Source: Brachynemurus nebulosus
Taxonomy: Eukaryota > Arthropoda > Insecta > Neuroptera > Myrmeleontidae
Reading direction: 5' to 3'
NCBI GenBank assembly: GCA_035578155.1
Contig: JAPWDM010000003.1
Location: forward strand, 65,650,142-65,714,141
Length of the DNA stretch: 64,000 nt
In this document: piece after piece, positions 23,924 to 38,420 of the stretch
Layout of the letters: each line of letters begins with the position of its first letter
How positions within the stretch are numbered: position 1 is the first letter of the stretch
Notes under the pieces: model-generated
Told to the model about the DNA's origin: nothing
Databases searched by the model: none
The model's input: the letters and a program-made list of their open reading frames with translations, nothing else
Translations under genes and position numbers: made by a program

Positions 23924-25508
23924 TGAATTTCCGAACGGAAATTGAGCTATTACAGCAGGTGTCATGGTGAGACTTGAGCTCGGGACCATGATAAAAATAT
24001 ATCATGGTCCCGAATTGCTTATTTTCAAAAAGCAATTTCTAACAAAATGTAATTTTCGAGTAAAATGAGATTTTCTATATCTAACGCCAGCAAAATTTTT
24101 ACGGATTTTTTACCAGTGAATAACAAAGTTGGGATGCTATAAAGAAGAACCTCAGTCAGTATAAAAATCTAATTCAAATTAATCTCCTTAAAAATGTGTT
24201 CTCAAAAAAAAAAAGAAAATTCATTTTGAAAATAAAACTTTATGATTTTATTTTTAAAACCATTTTAAAAATAAAATTACAAAAAAGTAATAAATTCATA
24301 ACCTAAAATGAAAACAAAAATGAATAATATTCCATATTTTTTCCACGCAATTAGTATTACGTTAAATTTTAACCCCAATGAATCACATGCTGCCGCTTTT
24401 TTTCATCTTCAACTTGATTTTTGTATTTCTTTTTTTTTTTTTTGTTATGGCTTTTTCAAAATTGTTTGTAAAAATTAAATTTTAAAATTTTTTCTAGCTT
24501 CATATAAATAAAGTCATCTTACGTTGTTTGAAAATGGGCTTTTAAGCTTGAAACAACTGTCAAAATTAAAAAATAAACGTGATTTTTTGCTAAGTAAAAT
24601 ATTTGCTTTATTTTATAAAAATATGGAATAGCATAAAGTAATTTAGACTTATATATTTTTCTCTTTCCCTTCGGCTTGTAGCACTTTCTTCTATTTGCTT
24701 CCGGTATTTCTTTCAGACACTAATGGTAATAACACGCTACTCATATTATCCATGATACTATTGTGACCGTGCAACAAAAAATGAGTTAAAAAGCTTAAAG
24801 CGTCATATTTTTTGTTGGGTTTTCCGTTCCAGTTGTATTTTTTCTTTACTAAGGCACCTTAATACACGTTAAAAATTTCAAAATAACGATCATTATTTAA
24901 TTCAAGAAATTAAAGATATTTCAGTTTAAAAATAAAATTTCAGAAATTGCGTCTTGAAAACAAATTTTTATTCAGATATTTCTTTTTGAAAATAAACTTA
25001 AAATTTAATGCCCTTTTTAGATACTTTGTAGTCAGTTTTGGAAAAAGATTTCCGTTTAGAATGATGGCTTTCTAAATAAAGTTTACAATTCTATATTAAT
25101 CTCAAAATCAGTTTTTTCTTAAAAATTGCTTTTTGAAAATAAACTCCACATATTTTGAACACATAACTTTCGAACAAAACATGCGATTTTTACGAAATTT
25201 AGTGAAAACATTGGAAATTGTACACCCGTAGAGGAGCTCTTTAGCCAAACAAATGCACAGTTTGTCAGAATTCAAAATTCGTTCGAAACTTTTCTTAAAC
25301 CAGCACAATAAAGAACAGAAAAAATACATTTTTGAAACATTATTCAATTTTTATTTGTTGTTTTAGGATTCCAAAGAAAAATTTCGAAATTCTTACGATT
25401 TTTCTTTTTAAGTTCCGTTTGCGAAATACTGAACTTCAAAATGAGATAATTTTTATAACCGTAAATTCGCTATGTTATGCAGGATGCTGCCACAAAGGCA
25501 TCTGTAAT
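23924..25508 (+). mobile_element. unclassified element family C, copy 1 (longest)
   Basis: The start gtgaatttccgaacggaaat then acagcaggtgtcatggtgag, and the end cgctatgttatgcaggatgc, match copies 2 and 3. The interior carries many degenerate ttttgaaaataaa repeats. A perfect 13-bp-arm hairpin (23981-24012) occupies the place where copies 2 and 3 have (AT)n. Class unknown. Confidence 0.6.
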
Positions 25509-26056
25509 ATACATTTTTATTTCAAAATTTAACTTTAAAAAATTAATTTTTATCAGAAGTATCTTGCAATGGTACCTATAATGATTGTTTATTTAAAATT
25601 ATTTTGGGGGTTATATTATGTAAAATTTTATTGATTTATACGGGGACTGACTGTATATGGATGTTAACCAGTGCCAACTGCCAAGAAACATGAACAAAAT
25701 GAATATGCGAGAAAATATTTCAGAGGCAGAGGTATAATTCAATCATTTTTAAAAAGATATAACGTCATACAGGTTAAAAAACGAGAATCATTTTAATTTT
25801 AATTTTTCAAAAAAAAAAAAAAAAAAAAATTCAATTATGTTAACCACCGAACATTATAAAAGCAGCCTACAGTAGATATAAAAATCTGTCGTTCGTAAGT
25901 TGCAATTTACACCGCTACTGATTTAGTCTGTTACCGTCCGTCCAGGGGTTCACGTCGCAACGAATATCATTGCTTGTTTAATCAACTCGTGAAATTTAAA
26001 CAGAAAAAAAATATGAAGTGTGTCGTCTTTAAGTACACCCTGTATATAATATATAT

Positions 26057-26064
<8 letters not shown>

Positions 26065-26108
<44 letters not shown>
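26065..26108. repeat. (AT)n microsatellite between MITE ends
   Basis: AT repeat flanked by acacac on one side and gtgtat on the other. Confidence 0.9.
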
Positions 26109-26111
<3 letters not shown>

Positions 26112-26124
26112 TGTGTATATATTA

Positions 26125-26272
26125 TATACAGGGTGTAAAGGAAATAACTCTTATCCTTTTGAGGGGTGACGTGACTGTTAATTCCGAAAAAATTCCTGCG
26201 GTTTTAGTGTCTACAGAGTGCTATGAGTCACCACACAAAAGGACATGAGTTATTTGTTTTACACCCTGTATA
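26125..26272. mobile_element. 148-bp TACAGGGTG MITE
   Basis: The ends are TATACAGGGTGTAAAGGAAA and, inverted, TTGTTTTACACCCTGTATA. It is almost identical to the two units at 17450-17786. To its left, across (AT)n, lies a stub of another unit (caccctgtatataatatata at 26035), mirroring the 17.6-kb arrangement. Confidence 0.88.
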
Positions 26273-26673
26273 TGCAAGCTGCATAGTCATTCATCAACAT
26301 ATTACACTAACATATTCGCATGTTTGTGTCGATACAAGTATGTTTTGTAATTTTGTTGTATTTATCATAATCGCTTGGTAGGCGGAGCGATGTCTACGTC
26401 ACTTGCCGGCGACAGCGGCCACGGTAATTATGAAATATGTACATTGCTTATGTATTATGTGATTTTAACAAAGAAGACAAATAAATTGACTCTGATGACG
26501 TCATTAAGTCCATTAAGTCAAGTGTACTGTTTTTTAATTTAAAAATTGTTATTAAACTAAAACGGAGTTTTACATTTTATTCAAATTTGACTTGGAATTT
26601 TTTTTCTATAACGCAGCGAAACCCTATGGCAAGCGACTTCAATACAACTTTCAAACACTTCATATCATTCTAA

Positions 26674-26681
<8 letters not shown>

Positions 26682-26708
<27 letters not shown>

Positions 26709-26709
26709 T
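26682..26709. repeat. (CA)n microsatellite
   Basis: Fourteen uninterrupted CA units. Confidence 0.95.
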
Positions 26710-27192
26710 AACTCATCATCCATCCATAACACTTCCTCTCAAAAAACCACTCTACCCCCTTCCATCCCCACTCACTTCAACCATTTTGCACATAAATCTA
26801 TACGTACAAAAACATATATATGTGTGTACATATGTTTCTCTTTGCCATTCGACGACGTATCTCTCAACATGTGTGTCTAGCAAACAGGGACAGCGTAGCC
26901 AACATAGGAGTAGTGCAAATCCAACAGTCATTCAGTCGTACCATAATATAACGCCCGTTTTAATTTATTTACCAAGTAAACGATAATTTGCCTGTGACTT
27001 GGTTGGTGTAACAGATTTTCCATTTTAAATCGAAATTTCTCTCTCGAAGGCTTATATTACGGTTATTGAATGAATGAAAAGCATTCATAAACGAAAAACC
27101 GTACGTTTGAAACATTCAACAACATTAGAATTAATGTAATAGAAAGAGAGGGCGGTAGGTATTCGGATTCTTTTTAACATTATTGGAGCGCC

Positions 27193-28236
27193 TACACTGA
27201 GAAAAAATTACAGTAAAAATTACGGAGCTGCTCCGGTAAACCAGGCTCAAGTGACCAGTCGGTAGGAAATAATCAAGCAAAAATATAAAAAAAGCCTTTC
27301 AAACATTATTTTTTACGATTCATTTGAAAATTTTTCCTGTACAGCTTAAGAATTTTTTCTATACAGCTCCGTAAAATTCGATAGGCTAGCAAAATTTCAA
27401 GTGGATACCAGGAAAATTTACTCAATTTTTGTAAAATTATACTAGACATAGAAGAATTTTTACGGAGCTACAGTGTAACTTTTACTAAGCTAGACGGTAG
27501 ACGCTATTTGTTATCTCTATTTTCTCCTTGAAACCTGTCTTTCAGCATTTCTTTCACACAAGCATTACACATAACTGACGATAAACAGACTGCACCAAGG
27601 TCATTTTGAATACTTAACTCACCAGCAGTCCGACCGTTGCCAGTTTAGTAGCAGTGGAGCCATGTTATTGAGTGAATGTGTACCAGGAGTGTCATCATTT
27701 TCTTTGTTTTTTTTTTTTTTTGTAATAAACTATTAAATGGACTTTACATTTAAAACAAAGAATTGTTATTTGTGTTTCATGAAAATCACATTATTTTATT
27801 ATTGAAAAAGAACTAATAATTAAGATATAACAATTAAGATTTTTATATGTATTGATGTTTATTGAAACATGTTTTTCCACAAATAATAAAAAACCACAGA
27901 ACATTTTTGCAATATTAATAATTTGATTTTAATCCTTACCCTTCTATCAATATCTTTTTAAACTATTTTAATTCAATTATTTATTAATAAATAAAAAAAA
28001 AACCTTATAAATAATACGGTAAGAGAGTAGAATTTTTCCTGTACAGCGCCGAAATTTTTACGGAGTCACAGTGTAATTTTTACTGTGCAGTCAAATTTTA
28101 CGGAGCCATAGGGTAATTTTTTGTATACTCATCGTACTTTGTCCTTTGCCTGTCACTTATGCCCGCATTACCAGAGAGCTCCGTAATTTTTTACTAGAAA
28201 TTTCCGTAGAAATTTCCGTATTCTTTTCTCAGTGTA
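27193..28236. mobile_element. TA-flanked element with CACTGAGAAAA ends
   Basis: The ends are TACACTGAGAAAAAATTACA and, inverted, ATTCTTTTCTCAGTGTA, with TA on both edges. Interior subterminal repeats of the type tttttacggagctacagtg occur in both orientations (27455, 28050, 28095). No transposase remnant was found. Tc1/mariner-type mobilisation is inferred from the TA. Confidence 0.7.
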
Positions 28237-28278
28237 CCAACCAAAACTATACCATTAGTTTTTATTTTGCTTTTTTTT

Positions 28279-28313
<35 letters not shown>

Positions 28314-29023
28314 AAATGCATTAAAAAAGCGTATTTTGTAATTAACAAATAATTTCGTAATGAAAAAACATAATACAATATAAACTTGAGTGGTGAATTT
28401 TTGGGGGGACAAAATCTGGCAACACTGCGTGGTTAAATAAATAAAATTATTGTCTAGTATTCATAGTACAAATTGTTGTCTACCGTAAGCATACAGTCGG
28501 TAAGTATATTACAGGATTAACATAAAAAATTAAAAATGGAATAAAAATTATGTATGACATATAAAAGGAAAAATGTAAGCACATTCAACTAAAAACTATA
28601 AAGTTTCATGAAAATAAATATTTTCATAATATCTATTTCAAATTAACAGAATATATTACAATGTAAAAATCATCAAATGCACATTATATTTTACAATATT
28701 GCAAGCAAATTGTGACAATCAGTATGTGTATATGTTGTTTGTGACATGTATTAAAATATTACAAAATAACAAGACATGGAGGCAAAACGTAGAGACAATT
28801 TTATTTTCGATGCCAATAAATTTTTGCGAAATGTCATTGCGAAAATTTATATGCGAAATTCAAATTTAATAATAAAGTTTTCCCTCTCTGGATAATTGAA
28901 ATGAAGTTTGTTTTGCCGGTTAATTAATCAAATTTCGAATCTTTTAATCACAAGGGCCAATTAATATATATTTACAACTAATAAACTGATATTTTTGGGG
29001 GGAAAATTTACAAAATGAAATGA

Positions 29024-29110
29024 AATACTGGGAATCGAATCTAAAACCTACTTTCCCAAAAGAAAAAAGGGCTGAACCGCATTTGCAGGTGCACCACCGA
29101 AGTTGATAAC
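29024..29110 (-). tRNA. tRNA-derived SINE-like sequence
   Basis: On the minus strand, box-A-like cttcggtggtgcacc and box-B-like gattcgattcccag are spaced about 60 nt apart with a long variable segment. Not a functional tRNA. Confidence 0.35.
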
Positions 29111-29515
29111 ATATTTTATTCGTAAGATATCGTGCAGGAACTAGATATCTACATACGTGCAAACGCGCGAACACATACATACAAATACTTTTTTAAAAAT
29201 AGTGTAAAAAATACTGCAGTGACCTCGGAAAAACCTCTCTATGTTGGAAAGTTAATTATTGGGCGTGTTAATAAATTTTCAAAATTTTCGCTCCACCAGT
29301 AACTGACATTAATCATATTATAATGAAGTAAATACTCATACAAATATGTACTATAAGTCATTAAAAATTATGAATCACTTTCTCTGTATTGTCCAGCTAC
29401 TAACTGGTGGTTCCAGTCAGGCAAAATTTTTTTTTCGGTCTCAGCCGATTCAGTCTGGCAATTTTTCAAGTATCAGCTAAAGCTGGACATTAAGTGAACA
29501 CATGAATATTGGTGT

Positions 29516-30459
29516 CAGGGGCGTAGCTACCGCCGTATCAGCCATATCAATGATACGGGGACCCCGGGCTACAGAGGCCCCTAACGTGTGTAAGCAAAAA
29601 TTAGTAAAATGTTATTCACAATGTCACTTAATCTCGTGCTTCCCGGAAAAAAAAAAAAAAAAAAAAAAAACAAAACTGTCATACGAAAGAATTTCAGACC
29701 CGGAATCATATTTCAAAGTCAATGTATACAATTGCTGTTTAGATATATTAATTTCTCAAACTAAACAGATTTCAGAGCCTTTGTGACCTGAGTAATATGT
29801 TCGAAGTATTACAACCGGAGAAACTCTTATCTTCTTCAAACGAAGTGATAAAAAACGCTTCCGGAAAACTGTCGGCTAAATACAGTTAAGACATCTCAGT
29901 TAATCTTTATGAACAATTAATTGCACTGAAAACATGCTTAAAATCTGAAATTCAAGAAATTCATTCCATTAAGGAGCTCATGGAATTATTGCTGATAAAA
30001 TGCAAGAGCCTTGCATCCAGTTTTCCGGAGGTAATAACAGCATGCTTTCTATTCTTCACCCTTCCAGTTACAACCGCAACAACTGAAAGAAGTTTTTCAA
30101 AATTAAAACTGATAAAAAATTACCTAAGGACTTCGATGGGGCAGGAACGGCTATCAGACTTGTCACTATTGTCTATAGAGGCAGAAATTTTAAAAAAACT
30201 GAAACCGTCTTCAACTATAGATGATTTAATAAATCAATTTGCCGAAAAAAGGCAAGAAAAGTGTATATTTAATTTGAATTGTTTGGCTAGCTCAATTTCT
30301 AGGAGGAAGCGATAACTTAATCAATAAATCATAATCAATAAATATTTATTTTAATTTAATGCAAGCATTTTTGTTTCTTTTGTGAGAAATCGTTACCCTT
30401 CATTTGGGCCCCCCAACTAATTTTGATACAGGGCCCCTCCAAGGCACGCTACGCCACTG
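29516..30459. mobile_element. hAT (Tip100/ZMYM-like) deletion derivative, perfect 8-bp TSD
   Basis: The ends are CAGGGGCGTAGCTACC and, inverted, GGCACGCTACGCCACTG, flanked by identical ATTGGTGT (29508-29515 and 30460-30467). At 944 bp it is far shorter than an autonomous hAT. It keeps the end of the transposase gene (29890-30315), so it is an internal-deletion derivative rather than a pure MITE. The insertion lies beside SINE-like sequence with ccgattcagt motifs. Confidence 0.92.
29890..30315 (+). pseudogene. hAT transposase, C-terminal dimerisation domain
   Basis: The open frame starts right after an in-frame TAA (29887-29889) and ends at TAA 30313-30315. The hallmark is LPVTTATTERSFSKLKLIKN followed by YLRTSMGQERLSDLSLLSIE, the hAT C-terminal dimerisation region of ZMYM1/TTF-type hAT proteins. 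The upstream part (EQLIALKTCLKSEI) also fits the family. The zinc finger and the RNase-H-like catalytic core are missing, so it cannot be an active transposase. A Met at 29980 opens 111 residues, but nothing suggests a host gene. Confidence 0.9.
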
Positions 30460-30505
30460 ATTGGTGTATCTATAAATACAAACAAAAGTTCGCCATACAT
30501 TAATA

Positions 30506-30575
30506 ATGTTTGTCGGACTGGAGTGGCACTCAAACAAGTGATCCGAGTTCGTGTCCCAGCCGATTCAGTTTGACA
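30506..30575 (+). tRNA. possible tRNA-derived SINE head
   Basis: A box-B-like gagttcgtgtcccagc follows a weak box A (gactggagtggcactcaa). The tail ccgattcagtttgacaattt recurs at 29449-29475 on the other side of the hAT insertion. Confidence 0.3.
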
Positions 30576-32043
30576 ATTTTTCAAACCCTATGTGAATTTT
30601 AATTAGGCAAAATTTTTTATAATAAGTAGTGGTGAAGCTTCTGTTTCTGTAATCACTGCTGACTCCAAATCACTGCCACGCCCATCTCTAATATAATAAG
30701 TGAGATTCACCACTTTATATAACCGACTGTACTTGTCTCACATAACGAACTGTAACAAAATGTTAAACACTCAGTGTGTGTAGTTAATTTTATAATAAAT
30801 TAATGACTATCTATCCTGGCTGTCATATTTACAAAATTATTGCAAATGTCATAACAGGTAAATTTAAATACAGAAAGGTAATTTATCTGATTTATATTAT
30901 TTGTATTACGTGTTAATATACATTCTAACAGAAATATGAACACATAGACCGTAAAAACATCTAACTTTACCATAATTTTCGATTCAAATTTGAATAAAAT
31001 GAAATTAAATTTGTGATGAAGAGGGATTTAATATTAGAAAGAGAAGTTATGAAATAGAACAAATTATTGCCTATTCACTTTCAAACACTACAGAACATAT
31101 ATTCTCTCTTTGTTACTCACGGATTATTTTATGATTACGTTCGAAGAACATAACCTAAATTATGAAAATATATCTTTGATGATTTACAGTAAATAATATA
31201 ATTTCTGATAAGTAAAATTTTATTTATCGTAAGATATGATGCAATCATTTTCTTTCACGATGATTTCCCACATGGTTAGACGGTAATTTGACAAAGAAAA
31301 ACATGAGAAAATCTTATACAAATAAATTTAATGATTGAAGCAGAGAAAAAAAAAACAGGAAAGAAAATAAAAAATTTTCTTTACGTTGGAATAACGATTT
31401 TCGTTTTATGATTGGAAAAAAAATATTATCTAAATAAATAGAAGGTTTAATATAATTTTTTTTTGAAAAATAATGTAAATAGCTATCTCATACGTAAACC
31501 CAAACGGATTAAAATTTTAAAATCATATTTATTTTTAAACTGATCCGAATGTTTAGTCAAGTACTAGAAGAAATTTCATATACTGACAATAGTTATTTGT
31601 GTATTAAGAGCGAAAAATGGTACATTGCCGCTCGACTGAGAATGTTGACGCGTGACGCCGCCAGACGGAGCGCGTTATTCTTATGACAGCGGCAATATCA
31701 TTTTGTACTTGAATTACACACAAAACGTTTTCTACAATCTTATAAAATGTATTTTTTATTTAAAAGATACTTGAAAAAATAATAATGGACGTTAATATTT
31801 ACTTTAATGTTATAATTTTTGCAGCTTCAGAAATATCAGGAGGTGTACTTGAGAAATCACTGTCACTATTGCATATAAGTTATTTATCATTTTTAATTAA
31901 TATTTTGTAATTATTTTGAAGTTTAATAAAATTAATATTTCACTTGATCACGATAAAAATAATAATAAATTTAGAATCTGTTTATTTGTTGCCATAGAAA
32001 ATATAAACAACGCCTACCCGATATGTAATTAAATATACGTTGA

Positions 32044-32100
32044 GCGAGCGACAGAGTATTACTTTTCGCTTTAAAGCGAAAAGTAGAACTTTGTCGCTCG
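32044..32100. repeat. 57-bp imperfect palindrome
   Basis: Arms cgagcgacagagtattactt and its partner aagtagaactttgtcgctcg flank the perfect core ttcgctttaaagcgaa. May belong to a wider foldback with the inverted tgccgctc / gagcg motifs at 31625-31690. Confidence 0.6.
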
Positions 32101-32746
32101 GCAACTAGACATTTCACGCTTTCTTCACAGAGCGCTAAAGCCCACTTTCCACTATGATTGTAGAAAAATATACTTAAGAAGACAGTGCTATAAAGCTAAA
32201 TATATTACCGAAACAAAAAGTTTTTAATATTTTTAGAAATAAAAAAAAATATATACCTATATTTAAAATTAAATTATTTAACGGCGAATACGAAATATGT
32301 TTGTTCGTTTATTTTAAAAGTGAAATTTAAACATTAAAATTTCCAATTCAATAAATTATTATTCCCATGTTTGTTTATTTAATACAAACAAGGCTGTATT
32401 GCCTTACAGCCTAATCGTGTGCCAAAGTTTCCGTCAGAAAGTCAAATAAATTTTCAGTCAACCTTTTCACTGTACGATTATATAATATCTAATAGAAAGT
32501 ACAGTGGAATTCATAAAAATGGGACAAGTTTGTAGAAATATTCACTATTTAAATTGATATAAAATCGCCGTAATTATTTAGAATTGTTTTATTATTTTTT
32601 GCTGTAAAAACAAAACTACTGGTCTGATTTTAACAATTTGTTTTTAAAAATGTTCGGCATTACGGGAGATTAGCTAATAGAAATTTAGCTAATTAGAATA
32701 GGCTAAGAAATTTTTGTTAAATCTGAAAAAATTCGGTTTAAAAGAA

Positions 32747-32812
32747 TTTCCATTTTTTGGAAATTCACTTATTACAGAGCAGGTGCCATGAAAAGACCTG
32801 AGACTACCTTTA

Positions 32813-32870
<58 letters not shown>

Positions 32871-33328
32871 GGTATATATGTGTCCGCCAGATACGTCCGA
32901 TTTTTGGAAGCCAAAATTCGCCATTTTTCGTAGTTTTTTTACAAAAATTGGCGAGATTTCAAAAATTTTTTTAATGTTTTTTTTCACCATCGGAAAGAGC
33001 GTAAGAAATTACATAAGATAAGCTGTTAAAACATTGTTCTAAGTGAACTAGCTTTTGAGAAAAATTAAGAAATTTGCTAAATTTCCTTACAATAAATGCT
33101 TAATCGTTTTTTTTTTTGTCATTACAGTAACAATATTTATATGTTTCATTTTTCAAAATAAAAATTAACTAACTTTTCAAGAGCACGTCATCACCGATTT
33201 TGAAAATTTGTTCACTGTTAGAAAGTTAAACTATTTTAGATGGATACAGCTTGTTATATGAGATCCGTCAGTGTCAAATCTTTGGAAATTCGCTATGTTA
33301 TGCAGATGCTGCGACAGGGGTATTATTA
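32747..33328 (+). mobile_element. unclassified element family C, copy 2
   Basis: The start, gaaattcacttattacagag then caggtgccatgaaaagacc, and the end, ttcgctatgttatgcagatg, match copies 1 and 3. It contains an (AT)n tract at 32816-32868 in the same relative place as copy 3. Confidence 0.65.
32816..32868. repeat. (AT)n microsatellite
   Basis: About 53 bp of TA dinucleotides inside family C copy 2. Confidence 0.95.
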
Positions 33329-34427
33329 GATACAGCATTATTATTTAATTTTTATAATATTACAAAAACTGCAACACATGCATATACAAAAAAAAAACTG
33401 AATGATGAAATAATTTATATTCTTATGTAATGTACTGATAAAATGCTTAAAAACAATCAATTACTAACTTTATCATAAATTAATTTCTTAAAAAAAATTT
33501 CTTACCTTTTTTTTACTTTTCATTCTCTTTATGAAAACCAAAAAGAAAAAACGCACAAAAAAGACCGCATAAATTAAAATTAAAGCTGAAATTATGAAAT
33601 TTTGAAATTTTCAACGAGGTTAAATATTTTTGCTGGTGATTGTATTTCCAGTTATTTAGCAACAAAAGTCAAATTTAATTAAGAAAATTTATATTTTAAA
33701 TAAACACGCCTACAACATGTAATTTTATCAAAATGAATTCTTCCAGAAAATTATTGAAAACTTAAAATTAACAGATTTTACAATTCGAAGAAATCAACTG
33801 AAATTTGAAACTTTACATTTAATTATAAAGAGTGGAAAATTTTTTTTAAAGTATGTATCGATTTTACTTCACACCCACGTCTAGTCTAATAAAATAGGAG
33901 AATTCAGTTCCTTCCTGGATTTAAAAATAACTTATTTTTGAACAAACAGGAATAAAAAAAAACCTTCTAGAAAACATGGAGCACGGTGAAAAAAAAAAAT
34001 AATGAAAAATTAAATTTCACATCGTATCAGTATGAAAATATACACAACAGTTTTCAACAAATTTACAGACTACGACTCCAAATAGATCGACAATTGATCA
34101 TTATTCTAAAAAATCGTGTAGTATTCGTCCAAATCATGATATCATGAATATGTTTTATAGTTCAAAACACACACACCCGACAACAACAACAATCAACAAG
34201 CAAAGTCAATTTTTAAAAAAATAATAGGATAAAGTTGATCGTTACACAAAAAACTACCTACATGTAGCATTTAATAGCCGTATTCATGTTACTAATTCAG
34301 AACATGTGTTTTACTTCGATACGAATACAAATTTTAGAAGTTGATGAATATCGTTGAAAATATTTGTTATTTGTGAATCTTAGTGACAAAAATTGAGGTT
34401 AACTCTCCAGACACTACTACTTTTATT

Positions 34428-35493
<1,066 letters not shown>

Positions 35494-36394
35494 TGATAAT
35501 TCAATGAAATTGAATTACACGTACTTTATTCTCAACTTCCTATACCTCGAGTATACGTTGTAGTATAACATTTTTCGTGTCACAAATTTTTCAATCATAA
35601 ACCCTACATGGCTCAGAGACGTTATTCGAACATTCAATGACGCATACTATATCGAAAACTTCCAGCGTATAATATTAAATTTAATCAAGAAATATATACT
35701 CATCCATTTTGCTTGATTCTCGTCTCGGCTGGCGCACACACAACATCCAGTTAATGAACTATATCAAATGAAATTAAATTTTCCCAAGAATTTTTCAATA
35801 TCGTATCATTACAAAGGATTTAACTCACATACATCATAAACGTCTCCTATCGGAAAAAAACTGATTCGACCTTTGTAGTGTGCGATAGACTAGAAGAAAA
35901 ATCTGTTGTTTGAACAATTTTCTACAACTTAATAATTTATGAAAAAATAAAATAAAATTGCTAAAATTGCTTGAAATATCTCCTTAAGGTACCATCACAG
36001 TGTCGAATTTTGAAAAAATAATTTTTTTTGGTCTTATCTTAAAGTACATACAGTTATGCATGTTCTCTAAAAATTTCAAATTGAAATTCGAATTATTACG
36101 GTCGCTACGACCACGGATCAATGGATTCAGTTTAAATACAAAACTCTGTGGATCGATTGGCGCCTTTTGGCGGACTGTTATACCACTTTACATTCAGTCT
36201 TTCCACAACCAGTGAACGTATAAGATCAATTGTTATCACCACAGTATCACATTGTTGTTGAAACAATGATTTGAAACAATTTCGAGACAAACTTTAAGCG
36301 CGTATATCTCTAAGGTGAGTGGGTATAAAGCAAAAAAAAATTACGGTAGTAAAGACACCGTGATTTTGATGCCCCAGAGAGATTTACAGTGGAC

Positions 36395-37385
36395 ATCCAA
36401 TGGTACGTACTCCGATTTTACGTCCTCCGTTTTTTCAAAAACCAAACTTCATTATTGAATTGGTCACTAAAAATGAGATTAAGCAGCACAGTTTGACAAA
36501 ATTTCTAGAATGTTCTATTTGTCAACTAGCAAAGATATCGAAAAATCAATTACAGCATTTAATCGGTCATTTAAAAAGAGGCCAAATGGCATATCTTGAC
36601 AAATGTTCTGGAATATTCTATTTGTCAACTAGCAAATATATCAAAAAACAGACGTCGCTATTGAATTGGTCACCTAAAAAGAGATCAAATAGCATATTTT
36701 GGCAAATGTTCTAGAATATTCTATTTGTCAACTAATAGAGATATTAAAAAATCTATTGCACCATTTAATTGTCCAACCAAGACTAAACTAATATAAACTA
36801 AATGTCCCATTTTGACAAACATTCTAGAATGATCTATTCGTCAGCCAGAATAGAATATTCCTTGAACATTTATCAAAATGTGATATTCTGTCTTTTTTCC
36901 GATGACCAATTAAATGGTGCAACCGATTTTTCGATATCTTTATTAGTTGACGAATAGAACATTCTAAAATTTTTGTCAAATTGTGCTACTTAATCTAATT
37001 TTTAGTAATCAATTCAATAGTGAAGTCTGTTTTTTGATATCTCTGCTAGTTGACGAATAGAATATTCTAGAATTTTTGCCAGCTTTCACTACTTGGCGTC
37101 TTTTACGCTGATGAATTCGATGGTGAAGTTGGTTTTTCGACATCTTTGCTAGTTTTCTAAAAATCGCCACTCGTATTCGTTAATATACTTTCAATTCCGT
37201 CTATCTATATGTACAACCGAATTTTAGGTGTAAATTGTTTCTTAGAATAGTTTTGTTTTAAATAAATTCAGATACATATTTACCAACCCCCCAAAATAAA
37301 AGTTTGTCGACGCCCCTGATCTTCCGATTTTATGTACGTCCTCTTAAATTTGCACCGACCACTACGTACCATTGAGTTTCTGGTG
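36395..37385. mobile_element. element with internal direct and inverted ~105-bp repeats
   Basis: The ends carry caatggtacgta (36398) and its inverse tacgtaccattg (37367). Inside are three direct units containing gaatattctatttgtcaact (near 36510, 36610 and 36715) and three partly diverged inverted units (near 36940, 37040 and 37145). The open frame 36400-36714 simply reads through the direct repeats. Confidence 0.7.
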
Positions 37386-38420
37386 TACTATACAACTATT
37401 TGGAATTATCTAAACTTTTCCAGTTCGATTAGATTACCCAAAACGCGATTTTAATTATTTCCTACTATTTTCCTTGTGTCTATGTGCATACATAATTCAT
37501 TTTCAAAAAAGTTTTCAAAGCTATTACATTTCCGGTTGCAATAGTCCGGCGTACTACATCCGGTCTACGACCAACATCAGATAAGTGATTAAAGTGAATT
37601 TTAAATTATACTACGAACACTACAAATGCAAGTATTTCACAAAAATAAACGCATTTGCTCGGCAACGAACCATAAGCGGCCATAACCATTCATCGGAACG
37701 ACGGACACTGGTAACAACAAATTAATTACAACGTTATTAAACATGACAGAACAAACAGAGACTGGTGAAGATAAATAAGCGTGAGTGCGGACTTTGAAAA
37801 TTATAGTGATGGGCGCTGTAAGGAATCAATGAGTCAGTTCAATCAAATGATTCACGACAAAAATAACACAATAAACTGGAAAGAAGTAACCCCAAAAACG
37901 TATTACCGACCAAAAATTAGGTGTCACGGCGATTTAAATTAGCGATTTTATGGCATAAATTGTTTTAATAGGCTTGGTAACGTCATAAAGACTAATTACA
38001 CATCGTCAAAATGAATTTTTATGAATTTGTTGATCATATTTGGGTAAACTACTCATTTTCACGAGTAGAGTGGAAAAAATTTGTTGGGAAATGATCCTAG
38101 AATTGGGACCCATATTTTTGGTTAACGGTCAGCCCTATGGTTTTACATAATAACACTTATGATTTCATCCGTTCGAGTTTCCCCAGACTAGTCTTCTTTT
38201 TGAAAGCGTCCGGGTATCAGATGGTATCGAAATATCCCGCCTGGATGCTCCCCGAATATTCTCAAAAACAGGACAGCTTCGGGGAACCCCAGACGGCAGC
38301 TCGAGTTACAGTAAAAGTGAACACCCAGCAGCAAATACCAAATTTCTTTAATTTCGCACACCGATTTTGACTCCTTCAGCTCCCAGATCCTACGGAATAA
38401 TTTGGACGAATTGTTTGAAC

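Noticed and set aside
36400..36714. 104-residue plus-strand open frame with repeated LSTSKYIKK-like blocks
   Set aside because: The protein repeats simply reflect the direct ~105-bp DNA repeats of a non-coding element.
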